This document shows, in pieces, positions 27,224 to 35,959 of a DNA stretch of 64,000 nt; position 1 is the stretch's first letter, and every line of letters begins with the position of its first letter. The position numbers were made by a program, and so were the translations under genes. Under the pieces are notes generated by a model. The model was not told the origin of the DNA and made no database searches. It saw only the letters and a program-made list of their open reading frames with translations. The DNA comes from Chloroflexota bacterium (GTDB lineage Bacteria; Chloroflexota; Limnocylindria; Limnocylindrales; CSP1-4): the NCBI GenBank assembly GCA_004297395.1, contig SCUO01000093.1:1-64000 (forward strand), read 5' to 3'.

Positions 27224-27857
27224 CACGCAGCGATTTCCGCAATGCAGACGGGGGCTCATTTCCGGGCGATTCGCCGGAGTCCGCACACGCCAGCCGCGAG
27301 CGTGCCCTGTCGGTGCCCGGCGTCGCGTTCGCCGGGCTGCTGGTCTTCCTTTCCGGCGATCGGGTCCAGGCCTTCGGTCAGGGCTTCCTGTTCGGCAAGC
27401 CGGGCCCCGGCCCTAGTCGACGATCACGGTCCGGTTTCGGCCATCGCCCTTGGCCTCGTACAGCGCGGCGTCCGCCCGCGCCAGCAGGTCGGCCGGCATG
27501 TCCGTCGGGGTGGCCGACGTGCCACCGATGCTGATCTGGACCGGGAACGCTCGCCTCGTCGGGCACGGCGTCCAAGGATGGAGGCCGTCTCGACTTCGTG
27601 GCCATGATGCGATGGGGAGCGAGCCGGATCGAGGAGCCGGACGGCCCGTTCAACCGGTCTGAATCGCCCCCCGACCGGCCGCCGCGCTGAGCCAAGTCCA
27701 TTCGAATCCAGCGCAGGCGCCCGAACCTACCCCAGGCAACTGACCTTCGTTCGCGCTGACAACGTCAACCCCGGTGGTCGCGTCCCGCCTCGGCGCCGTC
27801 GCGTGAGCGGTCGGGGTGCGCCCGGAGCCGGTCACCCCCGGGGCACCGGGCGGGCGG
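27224..27857. other. Gene graveyard between M28 and BMP genes
   Basis: No intact gene. The + strand at about 27364-27410 reads 'VQAFGQGFLFGKPGP', like the C-terminal end of an EAL domain. The minus strand at 27413-27560 is a GGDEF C-terminus, listed separately. From 27600 to 27857 I see nothing. Confidence 0.5.
27413..27560 (-). pseudogene. C-terminal remnant of a GGDEF gene
   Basis: The minus strand reads 'VQISIGG' ... 'PADLLARADAALYEAKGDGRN' then 'RTVIVD' and a stop, the exact C-terminal end of a GGDEF domain. The 5' portion including the GGDEF motif is absent upstream. It is not in the ORF track because the frame is short and has no start. Confidence 0.75.
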
Positions 27858-28925
27858 TCAGGGCGTCGTGGGGACGAGGATCGTGCCCGAGGCGATCATG
27901 GCGGCGAAGGCGTCGAGCTGCGCCCTGATCGGGTCGACGAAGCCGCCGGAGGTTGCGAAGCCCACGCCGCCCCGATCGAGGCCGAAGACGTTGTTGCCGT
28001 CCTTCGGGACGCCGTTCGCCACCTCCATCGTGATCGTGTACGTGGCGACATCGGCTCGTTTGAGCATCGACGTCAAGATGGCGCCGCGCACGGACGGGTC
28101 CGACGTCCGGTGCTGGTCGATGTCGACACCGATGGCCCAGAGCCCCCGTTCGGCGGCAGCCTGGATCACCCCGCTGCCTGACTCCCCGGCCGCCCCGAAG
28201 ATGACGTCGGCGCCCGCGTTGTACATGCCCAGCGCGGCCCCCCTGGCCGTGGCGGAGTCGCTGGAGCCGGCGTCGTCGGGCGGCCGGGAGAGGTAGGCGA
28301 CCTGGACCTCGACAAGCGGGTTGGCGGCCTTGGCACCCGCCGCGAATCCCGCCTCGAACTTCTGGAACAGCGGGACCTGGACCGCGCCGATGAAGCCGAT
28401 CTTGCCCGTCTTCGACGTGAGCGCGGCGGCCGCGCCGACGAGGAAGGAGCCCTGCTCCACGTTGAACTGGAGGCCGATCACGTTCGGCGCGTCCACGGTG
28501 GCGTCGTCGACGAGGACGAACCACATGCCGGGGTGCCTCGGGGCGACCCGGGCCATCGGGCCGGCGTAGGTGGAGCCGACGGCGATGATCGGGTAGTAGT
28601 TGGCGTCGGCTAGTTCCGTGAGGCGCTGCTCCCGGTCGGCATCGGTGTCGTTCGGCGCGGCGGTCATCTCCTTCAGCTCGGCGTCGAACTCGTCGGCTGC
28701 CCGCTTCGCGCCTTCCCACGCCAGATCGTTGAGGCCCGCGCTTCCGCGCCCGTCAAGGTCGTAGACGATGCCGATGCGCGGGACCGGGCCCGACAAGCTG
28801 CCGGCCCGCGGAGACATCGAGGGCTGGCCGGTTGACGGCGTGCCCATCACCGCGTCGATGGCGACGACCGCGAGCAGGCCACAGGTGGTGAGCACGAACG
28901 GGAGCCGCCGCTGCCAGTCGGTCAC
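27858..28925 (-). CDS. BMP-family (Med/PnrA-like) substrate-binding protein
   Basis: About 355 residues. An N-terminal hydrophobic anchor ('LPFVLTTCGLLAVVAIDAVMG') is followed by a type-1 periplasmic-binding fold: 'RIGIVYDLDGRGSAGLNDLAWEGAKRA', 'PIIAVGSTYAGPMARVAPRHPG', 'GKIGFIGAVQVPLFQKFEAGFAAGA', 'GADVIFGAAGESGSGVIQAA' and 'WAIGVDIDQ'. BMP proteins bind nucleosides or similar ligands for ABC import or sensing. No transporter genes adjoin it, so it is an orphan. GTG 28925 is preferred because it places the hydrophobic segment at the N-terminus; the ORF is open to 29000. Confidence 0.85.
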   Translation of the reverse strand: MTDWQRRLPFVLTTCGLLAVVAIDAVMGTPSTGQPSMSPRAGSLSGPVPRIGIVYDLDGRGSAGLNDLAWEGAKRAADEFDAELKEMTAAPNDTDADREQRLTELADANYYPIIAVGSTYAGPMARVAPRHPGMWFVLVDDATVDAPNVIGLQFNVEQGSFLVGAAAALTSKTGKIGFIGAVQVPLFQKFEAGFAAGAKAANPLVEVQVAYLSRPPDDAGSSDSATARGAALGMYNAGADVIFGAAGESGSGVIQAAAERGLWAIGVDIDQHRTSDPSVRGAILTSMLKRADVATYTITMEVANGVPKDGNNVFGLDRGGVGFATSGGFVDPIRAQLDAFAAMIASGTILVPTTP

Positions 28926-29192
28926 GAGTCCGGTTGCCTCCCTCGTTCGCTGGCTGGAGACGTCGGCGGTTCGCGCCAAACGCTGCGGCGTCGCTGCCAA
29001 CTGCGCGAGTCTACCGGGGCAGCTTCGGAAGCCGAGCGGGCGGCACCGAGCTGGGGACGAGGTCGAGCCCCGGCTCGAGCTGACGCGTAGTTGCTCGTCC
29101 CCCGGACGTGAGCGGGGCGCCCGGCACTGGCCGCCGCTGCGTTCTGTGGCCTCCGGGCGTCAGTCCCACATCCAGGCGACAAGGAGGCTGAC

Positions 29193-29633
29193 ATGGCTCG
29201 TTCAGTGGCTCGTTCACTTGGCCGCGCGGTCATCGCGACACTGGTGCTCGCGGCGCTCGTGAGCCCGGTTTCGACCCTTGCGGGGCGAGGGGCAGCTGCC
29301 GCCGGCCCGCTGGCCGCTTCCGACACGACGACAGTCGTCGATACCACCGCGCCGACGGCACCGACGGACTTTCGCGTGGTCAGCCGCACGAGGTCGGGTG
29401 CGATCACGCTTGGCTGGACCGCCTCGTACGACGCCGTGGGCGTGGCGGGCTACCGCCTCTACCGCAATGGCGCCTGGTTGGGCACCCTGACCCAGGCCGG
29501 TGTCGACCTCATCGGCACGGTCATGTACGACCGACTCGGCGGTCGTTTCAAGACCGCCGTCACATACGACCTGTACGCTTTCGATGCCGCCGGGAATGTC
29601 AGCGCGCCGGCCACCCTCGTGGTCACACCCTAG
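29193..29633 (+). CDS. Secreted single fibronectin type III domain protein
   Basis: 146 residues. It has a signal peptide ('AVIATLVLAALVSPVSTLAG'), then a Thr/Ala-rich linker and one Fn3 domain: 'DTTAPTAPTDFRVVSRT', 'ITLGWTASYDAVGVAGYRLYRNG', 'TYDLYAFDAAGNVSAPATLVV'. AAGGAGG lies upstream of ATG 29193. It is probably exported and mediates carbohydrate or surface contacts; no catalytic domain is attached. A diverged remnant of the same coding sequence lies at 25.95 kb. Confidence 0.85.
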   Translation: MARSVARSLGRAVIATLVLAALVSPVSTLAGRGAAAAGPLAASDTTTVVDTTAPTAPTDFRVVSRTRSGAITLGWTASYDAVGVAGYRLYRNGAWLGTLTQAGVDLIGTVMYDRLGGRFKTAVTYDLYAFDAAGNVSAPATLVVTP

Positions 29634-29657
29634 GCAACCGCACCGGGGCGGCCACGC

Positions 29658-30746
29658 TCACGCGACGGCGGGCGCCGCCTTCGTGGCGATCCGGGCCAGC
29701 ATCGCGTTCCAGGAGGCCACGAAGGCCGCGGCTCCCTTCGCCTGGAGGGTGGCCGCCACGGCGTCAACGTCGACGCCCGCCGCCTGGATCGCGGCGAGCA
29801 GCTCCTTGTCGTCGTCCAACCCCGCGGCGAGCGGGCCGTCGAGACGCCCGTGGTCCGCGTAGGCTAGCAGCGTCTCCTCCGGCATCGTGTTGACGGTGTG
29901 CGGGGCCGCGAGGCCGGCCACGTAGAGGTCCTCCGGAAGCGACGGGTCCTTGGTCCCGGTGCTCGCGAACAGGAGGCGCTGCGGTCGGGCGCCTGAGTTC
30001 AGGAGCCGCTGCCAGCGGTCTGTCGCGAAGAAGCGCCGGTACTCCGTGTACGAGCGGCGGCCGATGAGCAGGCCGAGCCGGTTGCGGAGCTCCGCCGGGA
30101 GGTCGGAGTTTGCGGCCGCGTCCCAGCGGCTGACGAAGACCGAGGCGACCGACGCGACGGCGGCTGGCCGCCCGGCTGCGACGCGGCGCTCGATGCCGCG
30201 GGTGTAGGCCTCCATGCAGGCGAGGTAGTGGGCCGGCGAGAACAGCAGCGTGACGTTCACCGGGACGCCCGCGAAGATCGCCTCCTCGACGGCGGGCAGG
30301 CCCTCGGCCGTGCCGGGAATCTTGATGAACAGGTTCGGGCGCCCGCCCAGGTCGTGGAGACGGAGGGCCTCGCGCACCGTGGTCGCCGGGTCGTAGGCGA
30401 GGAGCGGGCTGACCTCGAGCGACACGAAGCCGTCGACGCCGCCCGTCAGCTCGTGGACGGGGCCGAAGTGCTCCGCTGCGCGCCGCAGGTCCGCGAGCGC
30501 CAGCTCGAAGAAGGTGTCCTCGGGGGACAGGCCGCGGGCGGCGCATCGGGTGATGTCGTCGTCGTACGAGGAGCTGCCCGCGATGGCCTTGTCGTAGATG
30601 CTCGGGTTGGACGTCAGCCCGGTCACGCCGAGCTCGCGGATGTATCGCGCGAGGGTCCCGCGGGTCAGGAGGTCGCGGGTGATGTTGTCCAGCCAGAGGC
30701 TCTGGCCAAGCTCGTGGAGTCGCTGCGGGGCGTTCAGCTCGGTCAC
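29658..30746 (-). CDS. tal: Transaldolase
   Basis: 362 residues, the long TalA/Tal type of actinobacteria and cyanobacteria. Motifs: 'QSLWLDNITRDLL', 'GVTGLTSNPSIYDKAI', the Schiff-base Lys in 'NLFIKIPGTAEGLPA', 'VNVTLLFSPAHYLACMEAY', and 'LLFASTGTKDPSLPEDLYV'. It transfers dihydroxyacetone units in the non-oxidative pentose phosphate pathway. GTG 30746 has AGGAG upstream; the ORF opens at 30779. It is the last gene of the leftward deoR / E1 / E2-E3 operon, 42 nt after the E2-E3 stop. Confidence 0.93.
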   Translation of the reverse strand: MTELNAPQRLHELGQSLWLDNITRDLLTRGTLARYIRELGVTGLTSNPSIYDKAIAGSSSYDDDITRCAARGLSPEDTFFELALADLRRAAEHFGPVHELTGGVDGFVSLEVSPLLAYDPATTVREALRLHDLGGRPNLFIKIPGTAEGLPAVEEAIFAGVPVNVTLLFSPAHYLACMEAYTRGIERRVAAGRPAAVASVASVFVSRWDAAANSDLPAELRNRLGLLIGRRSYTEYRRFFATDRWQRLLNSGARPQRLLFASTGTKDPSLPEDLYVAGLAAPHTVNTMPEETLLAYADHGRLDGPLAAGLDDDKELLAAIQAAGVDVDAVAATLQAKGAAAFVASWNAMLARIATKAAPAVA

Positions 30747-30788
30747 GGCGGCGTCACTCCTGGCGCGCTGGTTGATCACGGTGGTCGA

Positions 30789-33545
30789 TCAGAAGTTGAT
30801 CGAGCGGCCCCGGACGGCCATCGCCGCCTCGCCCAGGACCTCGGAGAGCGTCGGGTGCGGGTGTGTCGCACCCGCCACCTGATCCGCCGTCGCGCCAAGT
30901 GCGGCGGCGAACGACGCCTCGCCGATGAGCTCGGTGGCGTGGGGACCGATGATGTGGACGCCGAGGACCTCGCCGGTCTCCGCGTGGGCGATGACCTTGG
31001 CGAAGCCTTCGCGGGAGCCGTGGATCACCGCTTTGGCGATGGCTTGGAACGGCACCCTGCCGACCTGGACCGGCAGGCCCCGCTCCGCGCACTGGCCCTC
31101 GGTCAGGCCCACCGAGGCGATCTCGGGCCGGGAGTACGTCGCCCGGGGCTGCCTGACGTAGTCCATGGGGTGGACGTCGCGCTCGCCCGCGATGGCGTGC
31201 GTCGCGATGAGGCCCTCGTGCGCGGCCGTGTGGGCGAGCAGCAGCCCGCCAACGAGGTCGCCGATCGCCCAGACGTGCGGCTCCTCGGTCCGCATGAGGC
31301 CGTCGACCCTGACGAAGCCGCGCTCCACGACCACGCGGGTCGTGTCGAGCCCCAGGTCTTCGGTGTTCGGTGCGCGGCCGGTGGCGACGAGGATCGCGTC
31401 GGCGCGGATCTCGCCGCGCTCGCCGCCGTCGGGCCCCACGGTCAACCGGACCCCGTTTTCGTCCACGACCACGGACGCGGTGTCGAAACGGGCGTTCGTC
31501 ACGACCGTCATGCCGCGGCGCTCGAAGGAGCGCTGCAGCTCCCGCGACACGTCGGCGTCTTCGAGCGGGACGATCGCGGGAAGGTACTCGAGCAGGGTCA
31601 CCTGCACGCCGAGGTCGTCGAAGGCCGAGGCGAACTCCACGCCGACCGCACCCGCGCCGATGACGACCAGGCTCGCGGGCAGCTCGGTCCAGCGCAGGAC
31701 GTCGTCGGAGGTGACGATCCGCTGTCCGTCTGGGGCGAGGCCCGGCAGGCTCTTCACGCGTGAGCCCGTGGCGAGGATCACGTCGTTCGCGGTGAGCGTC
31801 CGCGTCGCGCCGTCCACGAGGCTGACGACGACCGTGGACGGCCCCTCGAGGCGGCCACGTCCCGCGACCCACTCGACCCCGTTCTTGCCGACGAGCGACT
31901 TCAGGCCCGTCCACATCCGCTTGACGACCGCGTCCTTGTTGGCGGCCGTCGCGGCGTAGTCGATGCGGACGCCGTCGGAAACGACGCCGAGCCCGGCACC
32001 CTGCTCGCGCACGCGGTGGGCGAGGTCGGCCGATTCCAGGATTGCCTTGGTCGGGATGCAGCCGCGATGCAGGCAGGTGCCGCCAATCCTGTCGGCGTCG
32101 ACGAGCGCGACCTTGAGCCCGAGCTGGGCGGCCCGGAAGGCCGCCGTGTAGCCGCCGGTGCCGGCGCCCAGGACGATCACGTCGAACCAGTCGGGGTCCT
32201 CGGACCGGCGCGGCCGGGCCGGCTCGGGCGGGGTCGCGGCCTCGAGCCGGAAGCCGTCGGCCGCCTCGAGGCGCGCCTGGAGGGCGCGGACGAACTGGGC
32301 GCCCATCGCCCCGTCGACGAGCCGGTGGTCGGCGGACAGGGTCAGCCGCATGACCGGCCGGACCTCCACCTGGCCGTCCACGGCCACGGGCGTCGGGAGG
32401 GCCGCGGAGACCGCGAGGATCGCTGCCTCGCCCGGGTTGATGATCGCGCTGAACTCCTCCACGCCGAACATGCCCAGGTTCGAGACCGTGAAGGTGGAGC
32501 CCGTCAGGTCGTCGACGGAGGCCGTGCCGGCCCGAGCGGCGGCGGCGAGCGCCGCCGCGCGGTCGTGGATCTCGGTGACGGTGAGGGTGTCGGCGTCGCG
32601 AATCACCGGGACCACGAGGCCCCCGCTCGGGACCGAGACCGCCATGCCGAGGTGGACCCGGCTGCGAGGCCAGACCGAGGTGCCGTCCGTGCGGCTGTTG
32701 ACGTCGGGGAACTCGGCGAGCGTGTCGGCGGTCGCCGCGAGCACGAAATCGGTCACCGTAAGGCTCGATCCGGCCGCCTTGAGCCGCGCCCGGAGTGCCA
32801 TGAGCCTGCCGGCGTCCACGGCCACGGTGACGGTGAAGTGCGGGGTGGTGGTCCACGAGGCGGTGAGGCGCTCGGCGATCACGCGGCGCATCCGCGACAG
32901 CTGGCGCGGGCCCTCCTCACCGGGGACCACCGGGGCCGCGGCGGCCGGGACGGGCGGGACGGGCGGCGCCGGCCGCGAGGCGAGGGTTGCGGCCGCCGCC
33001 ACGACGTCCTTCTCGACGATCCGGCCACCGGGGCCGGTGCCGCGGACGACGGACGGGTCCACGCCGGACGCGGACGCCAGCCTGCGGGCGCGCGGGCTGA
33101 TCCTGACATCGCGGTCCGCTTCGCCGGCGGCCGGGGCGGCCGGGGCGGCCGCCCCGGCGGCCGGTGGGAGCGGCGCCTGGGCGACCGGCAAGGCCGGCGA
33201 GGCCGGAGGGGCCGGGCTGGCCGCGGTTGCCGCGGGCATGGCTGCCGTGGGTGGGGGTGCGATTGCAGGCGCGGGTGTCGTGGCCGGCGTCGCCGGGACG
33301 GCCTCCCCCGGCTCGCCAACCCATCCGCACACGGCGTTCACCGGCGCGGTCTCACCCTCGGCGACGACCTGCGCGAGCAGGACGCCCTCCTCGAAGGTCT
33401 CGACCTCCATCGTGCTCTTGTCGGTCTCGATCTCGAAGAGCACATCGCCCTTGTGGACCGCGTCGCCGACCTGCTTGCACCACAGGATCAGCGTGCACTC
33501 CTCGGTCATCTGGCCTGGCTTCGGCATCAGGATCGGGCGGGCCAT
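30789..33545 (-). CDS. Fused 2-oxoacid dehydrogenase E2-E3 (acyltransferase + dihydrolipoyl dehydrogenase)
   Basis: One 918-residue ORF. Lipoyl domain (1-80, lipoyl-Lys43 in 'EIETDKSTMEVE'), a long Ala/Pro hinge, peripheral subunit-binding domain ('RISPRARRLASASGVDPSVV'), E2 catalytic domain ending with 'SADHRLVDGAMGAQF' (HxxxDG), a short linker near 'PARPRRSEDPDW', then complete E3: FAD motif 'VIVLGAGTGGYTAAFRAAQLG', disulfide 'GGTCLHRGCIPTK', NAD motif 'VVIGAGAVGVEFASAF', and 'HPHPTLSEVLGEA' with the catalytic His. E2 and E3 are normally separate proteins. ATG 33545 begins the lipoyl domain; the ORF's further 425 codons are E1-gene shadow. It lies 38 nt after the E1 gene. Confidence 0.93.
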   Translation of the reverse strand: MARPILMPKPGQMTEECTLILWCKQVGDAVHKGDVLFEIETDKSTMEVETFEEGVLLAQVVAEGETAPVNAVCGWVGEPGEAVPATPATTPAPAIAPPPTAAMPAATAASPAPPASPALPVAQAPLPPAAGAAAPAAPAAGEADRDVRISPRARRLASASGVDPSVVRGTGPGGRIVEKDVVAAAATLASRPAPPVPPVPAAAAPVVPGEEGPRQLSRMRRVIAERLTASWTTTPHFTVTVAVDAGRLMALRARLKAAGSSLTVTDFVLAATADTLAEFPDVNSRTDGTSVWPRSRVHLGMAVSVPSGGLVVPVIRDADTLTVTEIHDRAAALAAAARAGTASVDDLTGSTFTVSNLGMFGVEEFSAIINPGEAAILAVSAALPTPVAVDGQVEVRPVMRLTLSADHRLVDGAMGAQFVRALQARLEAADGFRLEAATPPEPARPRRSEDPDWFDVIVLGAGTGGYTAAFRAAQLGLKVALVDADRIGGTCLHRGCIPTKAILESADLAHRVREQGAGLGVVSDGVRIDYAATAANKDAVVKRMWTGLKSLVGKNGVEWVAGRGRLEGPSTVVVSLVDGATRTLTANDVILATGSRVKSLPGLAPDGQRIVTSDDVLRWTELPASLVVIGAGAVGVEFASAFDDLGVQVTLLEYLPAIVPLEDADVSRELQRSFERRGMTVVTNARFDTASVVVDENGVRLTVGPDGGERGEIRADAILVATGRAPNTEDLGLDTTRVVVERGFVRVDGLMRTEEPHVWAIGDLVGGLLLAHTAAHEGLIATHAIAGERDVHPMDYVRQPRATYSRPEIASVGLTEGQCAERGLPVQVGRVPFQAIAKAVIHGSREGFAKVIAHAETGEVLGVHIIGPHATELIGEASFAAALGATADQVAGATHPHPTLSEVLGEAAMAVRGRSINF

Positions 33546-33583
33546 CGGTCGGCTCCTCGGGGCTTCGCGGGCTTCGAACGGGA

Positions 33584-35905
33584 TCAGAAGATGGCGGCGA
33601 CAGCCGCGACGATGTCCGCGGCGGTCGGCAGGAAGGCCTTCTCGAGGCTCTCGGCCTGCGGGCTGATGCCCGGCGCCGCGCCGATCCGGCCCACCGGGCC
33701 GTCGAGGTCGTCGAACGCCTCGGCCTGGATGCGGGCCACGATCTCGTTCACGAACGAGCCGGTGAGCACGGCCTGCGCCGCGACGACGACGTGCCCTGTC
33801 TTGCGCACGGATGCGAGGACGGTCTCCATGTCGAGGGGCACGAGGCTCCGCAGGTCGATGACCTCGGCCGACAGGCCGCGTTCGGCCGCGAGGGTCTCGG
33901 CCGCGGCCAGCGCGTCCGGGACGGCGGGCCCCCAGGCGATGATCGTGGCGTCGGTGCCCTCGCGGGCGATTCGGGCCTTGCCGATCGGCGTGGTGTAGTC
34001 GCCCTCCGGCACGACACCCTTGGTCGAGTAGAGGCCCTGGCTCTCGACGAAGACCACGGGGTTGTTCGTCCGGATCGCGCTCTTGAGCAGGCCCTTGGCG
34101 TCCTCGGCCGTGGCCGGGTAGAGGACGTACAGCCCGGGGATGTGGGTGAAGATGCTCTCGAGGCTCTGGCTGTGCTGGCCGCCGTAGCCCTTGCCCGCGC
34201 CGACCGAGCAGCGGATGACCACCGGCACCTCCACCTGCCCGCCCGACATGTAGTGCCACTTGGCGGCCTGGTTCGCGATCTGGTCCGAGGACATCAGCCC
34301 GAAGTCCATGTACATGAGCTCCACGACCGGGCGCAGGCCGACGATGCCGGCGCCGACCGCGGTGCCGCAGATGCAGGCCTCCGAAATGGGCGTGTTGAAG
34401 ACGCGCCGGCGCCCGAAGGCCTCCATTAGGCCCTTCGTCAGCTTGAAGGCGCCGCCGTAGTCGGCCACATCCTCGCCGTAGAAGATGACGCGGTTGTCGC
34501 GCAGCATCTCCTCGACGAGCGCCTCGCGGAGGGCGTCCCGGTAGAGGATCCGGCCATCGGCCTCGCGCTTCGCCCTCGGCGGCTCGGCGGCGAGGACCGG
34601 CTGCGCGGCCTCCTCGGGGACGATCTCCGACGTGCCGTCGGTGTAGAGCAGGTCGAGCAGCGTCTCGGGGGCCGGGTCCGCGCCGGCGGCCGCGCGCTGG
34701 GCCGCCCGGGCGTTGCGCTCGGCGGCGGCCGCCACCACGGCGGCGACCTCGTCGGCGGTCGCCGCGCCCGAAGTCACCAGCTGGGTCTTGAGCGTCTCGA
34801 TGGGGTCGACCGCGCGCCACGCGGCCTCCTCGTCACGGGTCCGGTACTCATTGCGCGGGTCGGACAGCGAGTGGCCGTAGTAGCGGTACGTCGAGGCCTC
34901 GATGAGGACGGGGCCCTCGCCGCGGCGGCAGAGCTCGGCGGCCCGGGTGACGGCGTCGCGTACGGCCAGGACGTCCATGCCGTTGACGACCTCGGCGTGC
35001 ATGTTGCCGTCGGCGAAGCCCGCGGCCCGGCGCGCCAGATGGGTCACGCCGGTGACCTCGTCGTCGGTCCGGTGGGTCATCCCATAGTGGTTGTTCTGGA
35101 TGAAGAAGATGAGCGGCAGCCCGAAGGGCTTGTCGCCGGCGTAGTGGTTCGTCCACTGCGCCTGTGCGGCCCAGTTGAGGGCCTCGAGCACCACGCCGTT
35201 GGCATAGGCGCCGTCGCCGGCGAAGCAGCAGACCACCGTGTCGCTGTCCTCGTACCGCCGGGCCATCGCGGCCCCGGCGGCGATGGGAACCGAGCCGCCG
35301 ACGATGGCGTTCGCGCCGAGGTTGCCCGTGCTGAAGTCGCCGATGTGCATGCCGCCGCCGCGCCCCCGGGAGTAGCCCTCGTCCTTGCCGAACAGCTCGG
35401 CGATCACCCGATAGAGGTGCTCCTCGAGGGCGGCCGCGAGCAGCTCGTCCCGCGTCCCGTCCGCCCGGCCGAGGCGGGCCCGCAGCCCTTCGAGCGTCAT
35501 CTGGCGCAGCGCCGAGAAGCCCTTGGCGATCGCGTCGCCGTGACCGCGATGCGAGGACGTGACGTTGTCGGTGATCCGAAGGACCGAGCTCGCGCCGACG
35601 GCCGAGGCCTCCTGGCCGATGGAGACGTGCGTGGGGCCGCGGTAGTCGTACGACGGCAGGGGCTCGTAGCCGCCGCCGCTCCGCAGCCGGACGATCATCT
35701 CCTCCATCTCGCGGATGGCGAGCATGTCGTCGAGCAGGCCGAGCGCCGAGGCCCGGTCGATCCGTCCGGCCGCCATCTCGGAGGCGAGGTCGCCTGCGTA
35801 CTGGAAGCCGCGGATGGACCCGAGCTCCTCCTCGAACGGCTCGAAGTCCGGGCGGGCGTCGCTGCGGAAGACGATGCTGGGGTCGGGCCGGACTTCGAGT
35901 GTCAC
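33584..35905 (-). CDS. Fused 2-oxoacid dehydrogenase E1 alpha-beta
   Basis: 773 residues. The alpha half (1 to about 410) has 'GPTHVSIGQEASAVGASSVL', 'SSHRGHGDAIAKG', 'GRGGGMHIGD' and the ThDP motif beginning 'GDGAYANG' and ending 'NN', with about a dozen extra residues inside it compared with usual E1alpha. The beta half (about 450-773) has 'VIFYGEDVADYGGAFKLTKG', 'TPISEACICGTAVGAG', 'HSQSLESIFTHIPGLYVLYP'. It decarboxylates a 2-oxoacid (pyruvate, acetoin-type or branched; not resolvable) onto lipoyl-E2. GTG 35905 has AGGAG upstream. Confidence 0.93.
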   Translation of the reverse strand: MTLEVRPDPSIVFRSDARPDFEPFEEELGSIRGFQYAGDLASEMAAGRIDRASALGLLDDMLAIREMEEMIVRLRSGGGYEPLPSYDYRGPTHVSIGQEASAVGASSVLRITDNVTSSHRGHGDAIAKGFSALRQMTLEGLRARLGRADGTRDELLAAALEEHLYRVIAELFGKDEGYSRGRGGGMHIGDFSTGNLGANAIVGGSVPIAAGAAMARRYEDSDTVVCCFAGDGAYANGVVLEALNWAAQAQWTNHYAGDKPFGLPLIFFIQNNHYGMTHRTDDEVTGVTHLARRAAGFADGNMHAEVVNGMDVLAVRDAVTRAAELCRRGEGPVLIEASTYRYYGHSLSDPRNEYRTRDEEAAWRAVDPIETLKTQLVTSGAATADEVAAVVAAAAERNARAAQRAAAGADPAPETLLDLLYTDGTSEIVPEEAAQPVLAAEPPRAKREADGRILYRDALREALVEEMLRDNRVIFYGEDVADYGGAFKLTKGLMEAFGRRRVFNTPISEACICGTAVGAGIVGLRPVVELMYMDFGLMSSDQIANQAAKWHYMSGGQVEVPVVIRCSVGAGKGYGGQHSQSLESIFTHIPGLYVLYPATAEDAKGLLKSAIRTNNPVVFVESQGLYSTKGVVPEGDYTTPIGKARIAREGTDATIIAWGPAVPDALAAAETLAAERGLSAEVIDLRSLVPLDMETVLASVRKTGHVVVAAQAVLTGSFVNEIVARIQAEAFDDLDGPVGRIGAAPGISPQAESLEKAFLPTAADIVAAVAAIF

Positions 35906-35959
35906 TGGAGTCTCCTGGCAGGTCGGTGGGCGATCGGTGTGGGTGGGGGCGTGGCGGGT

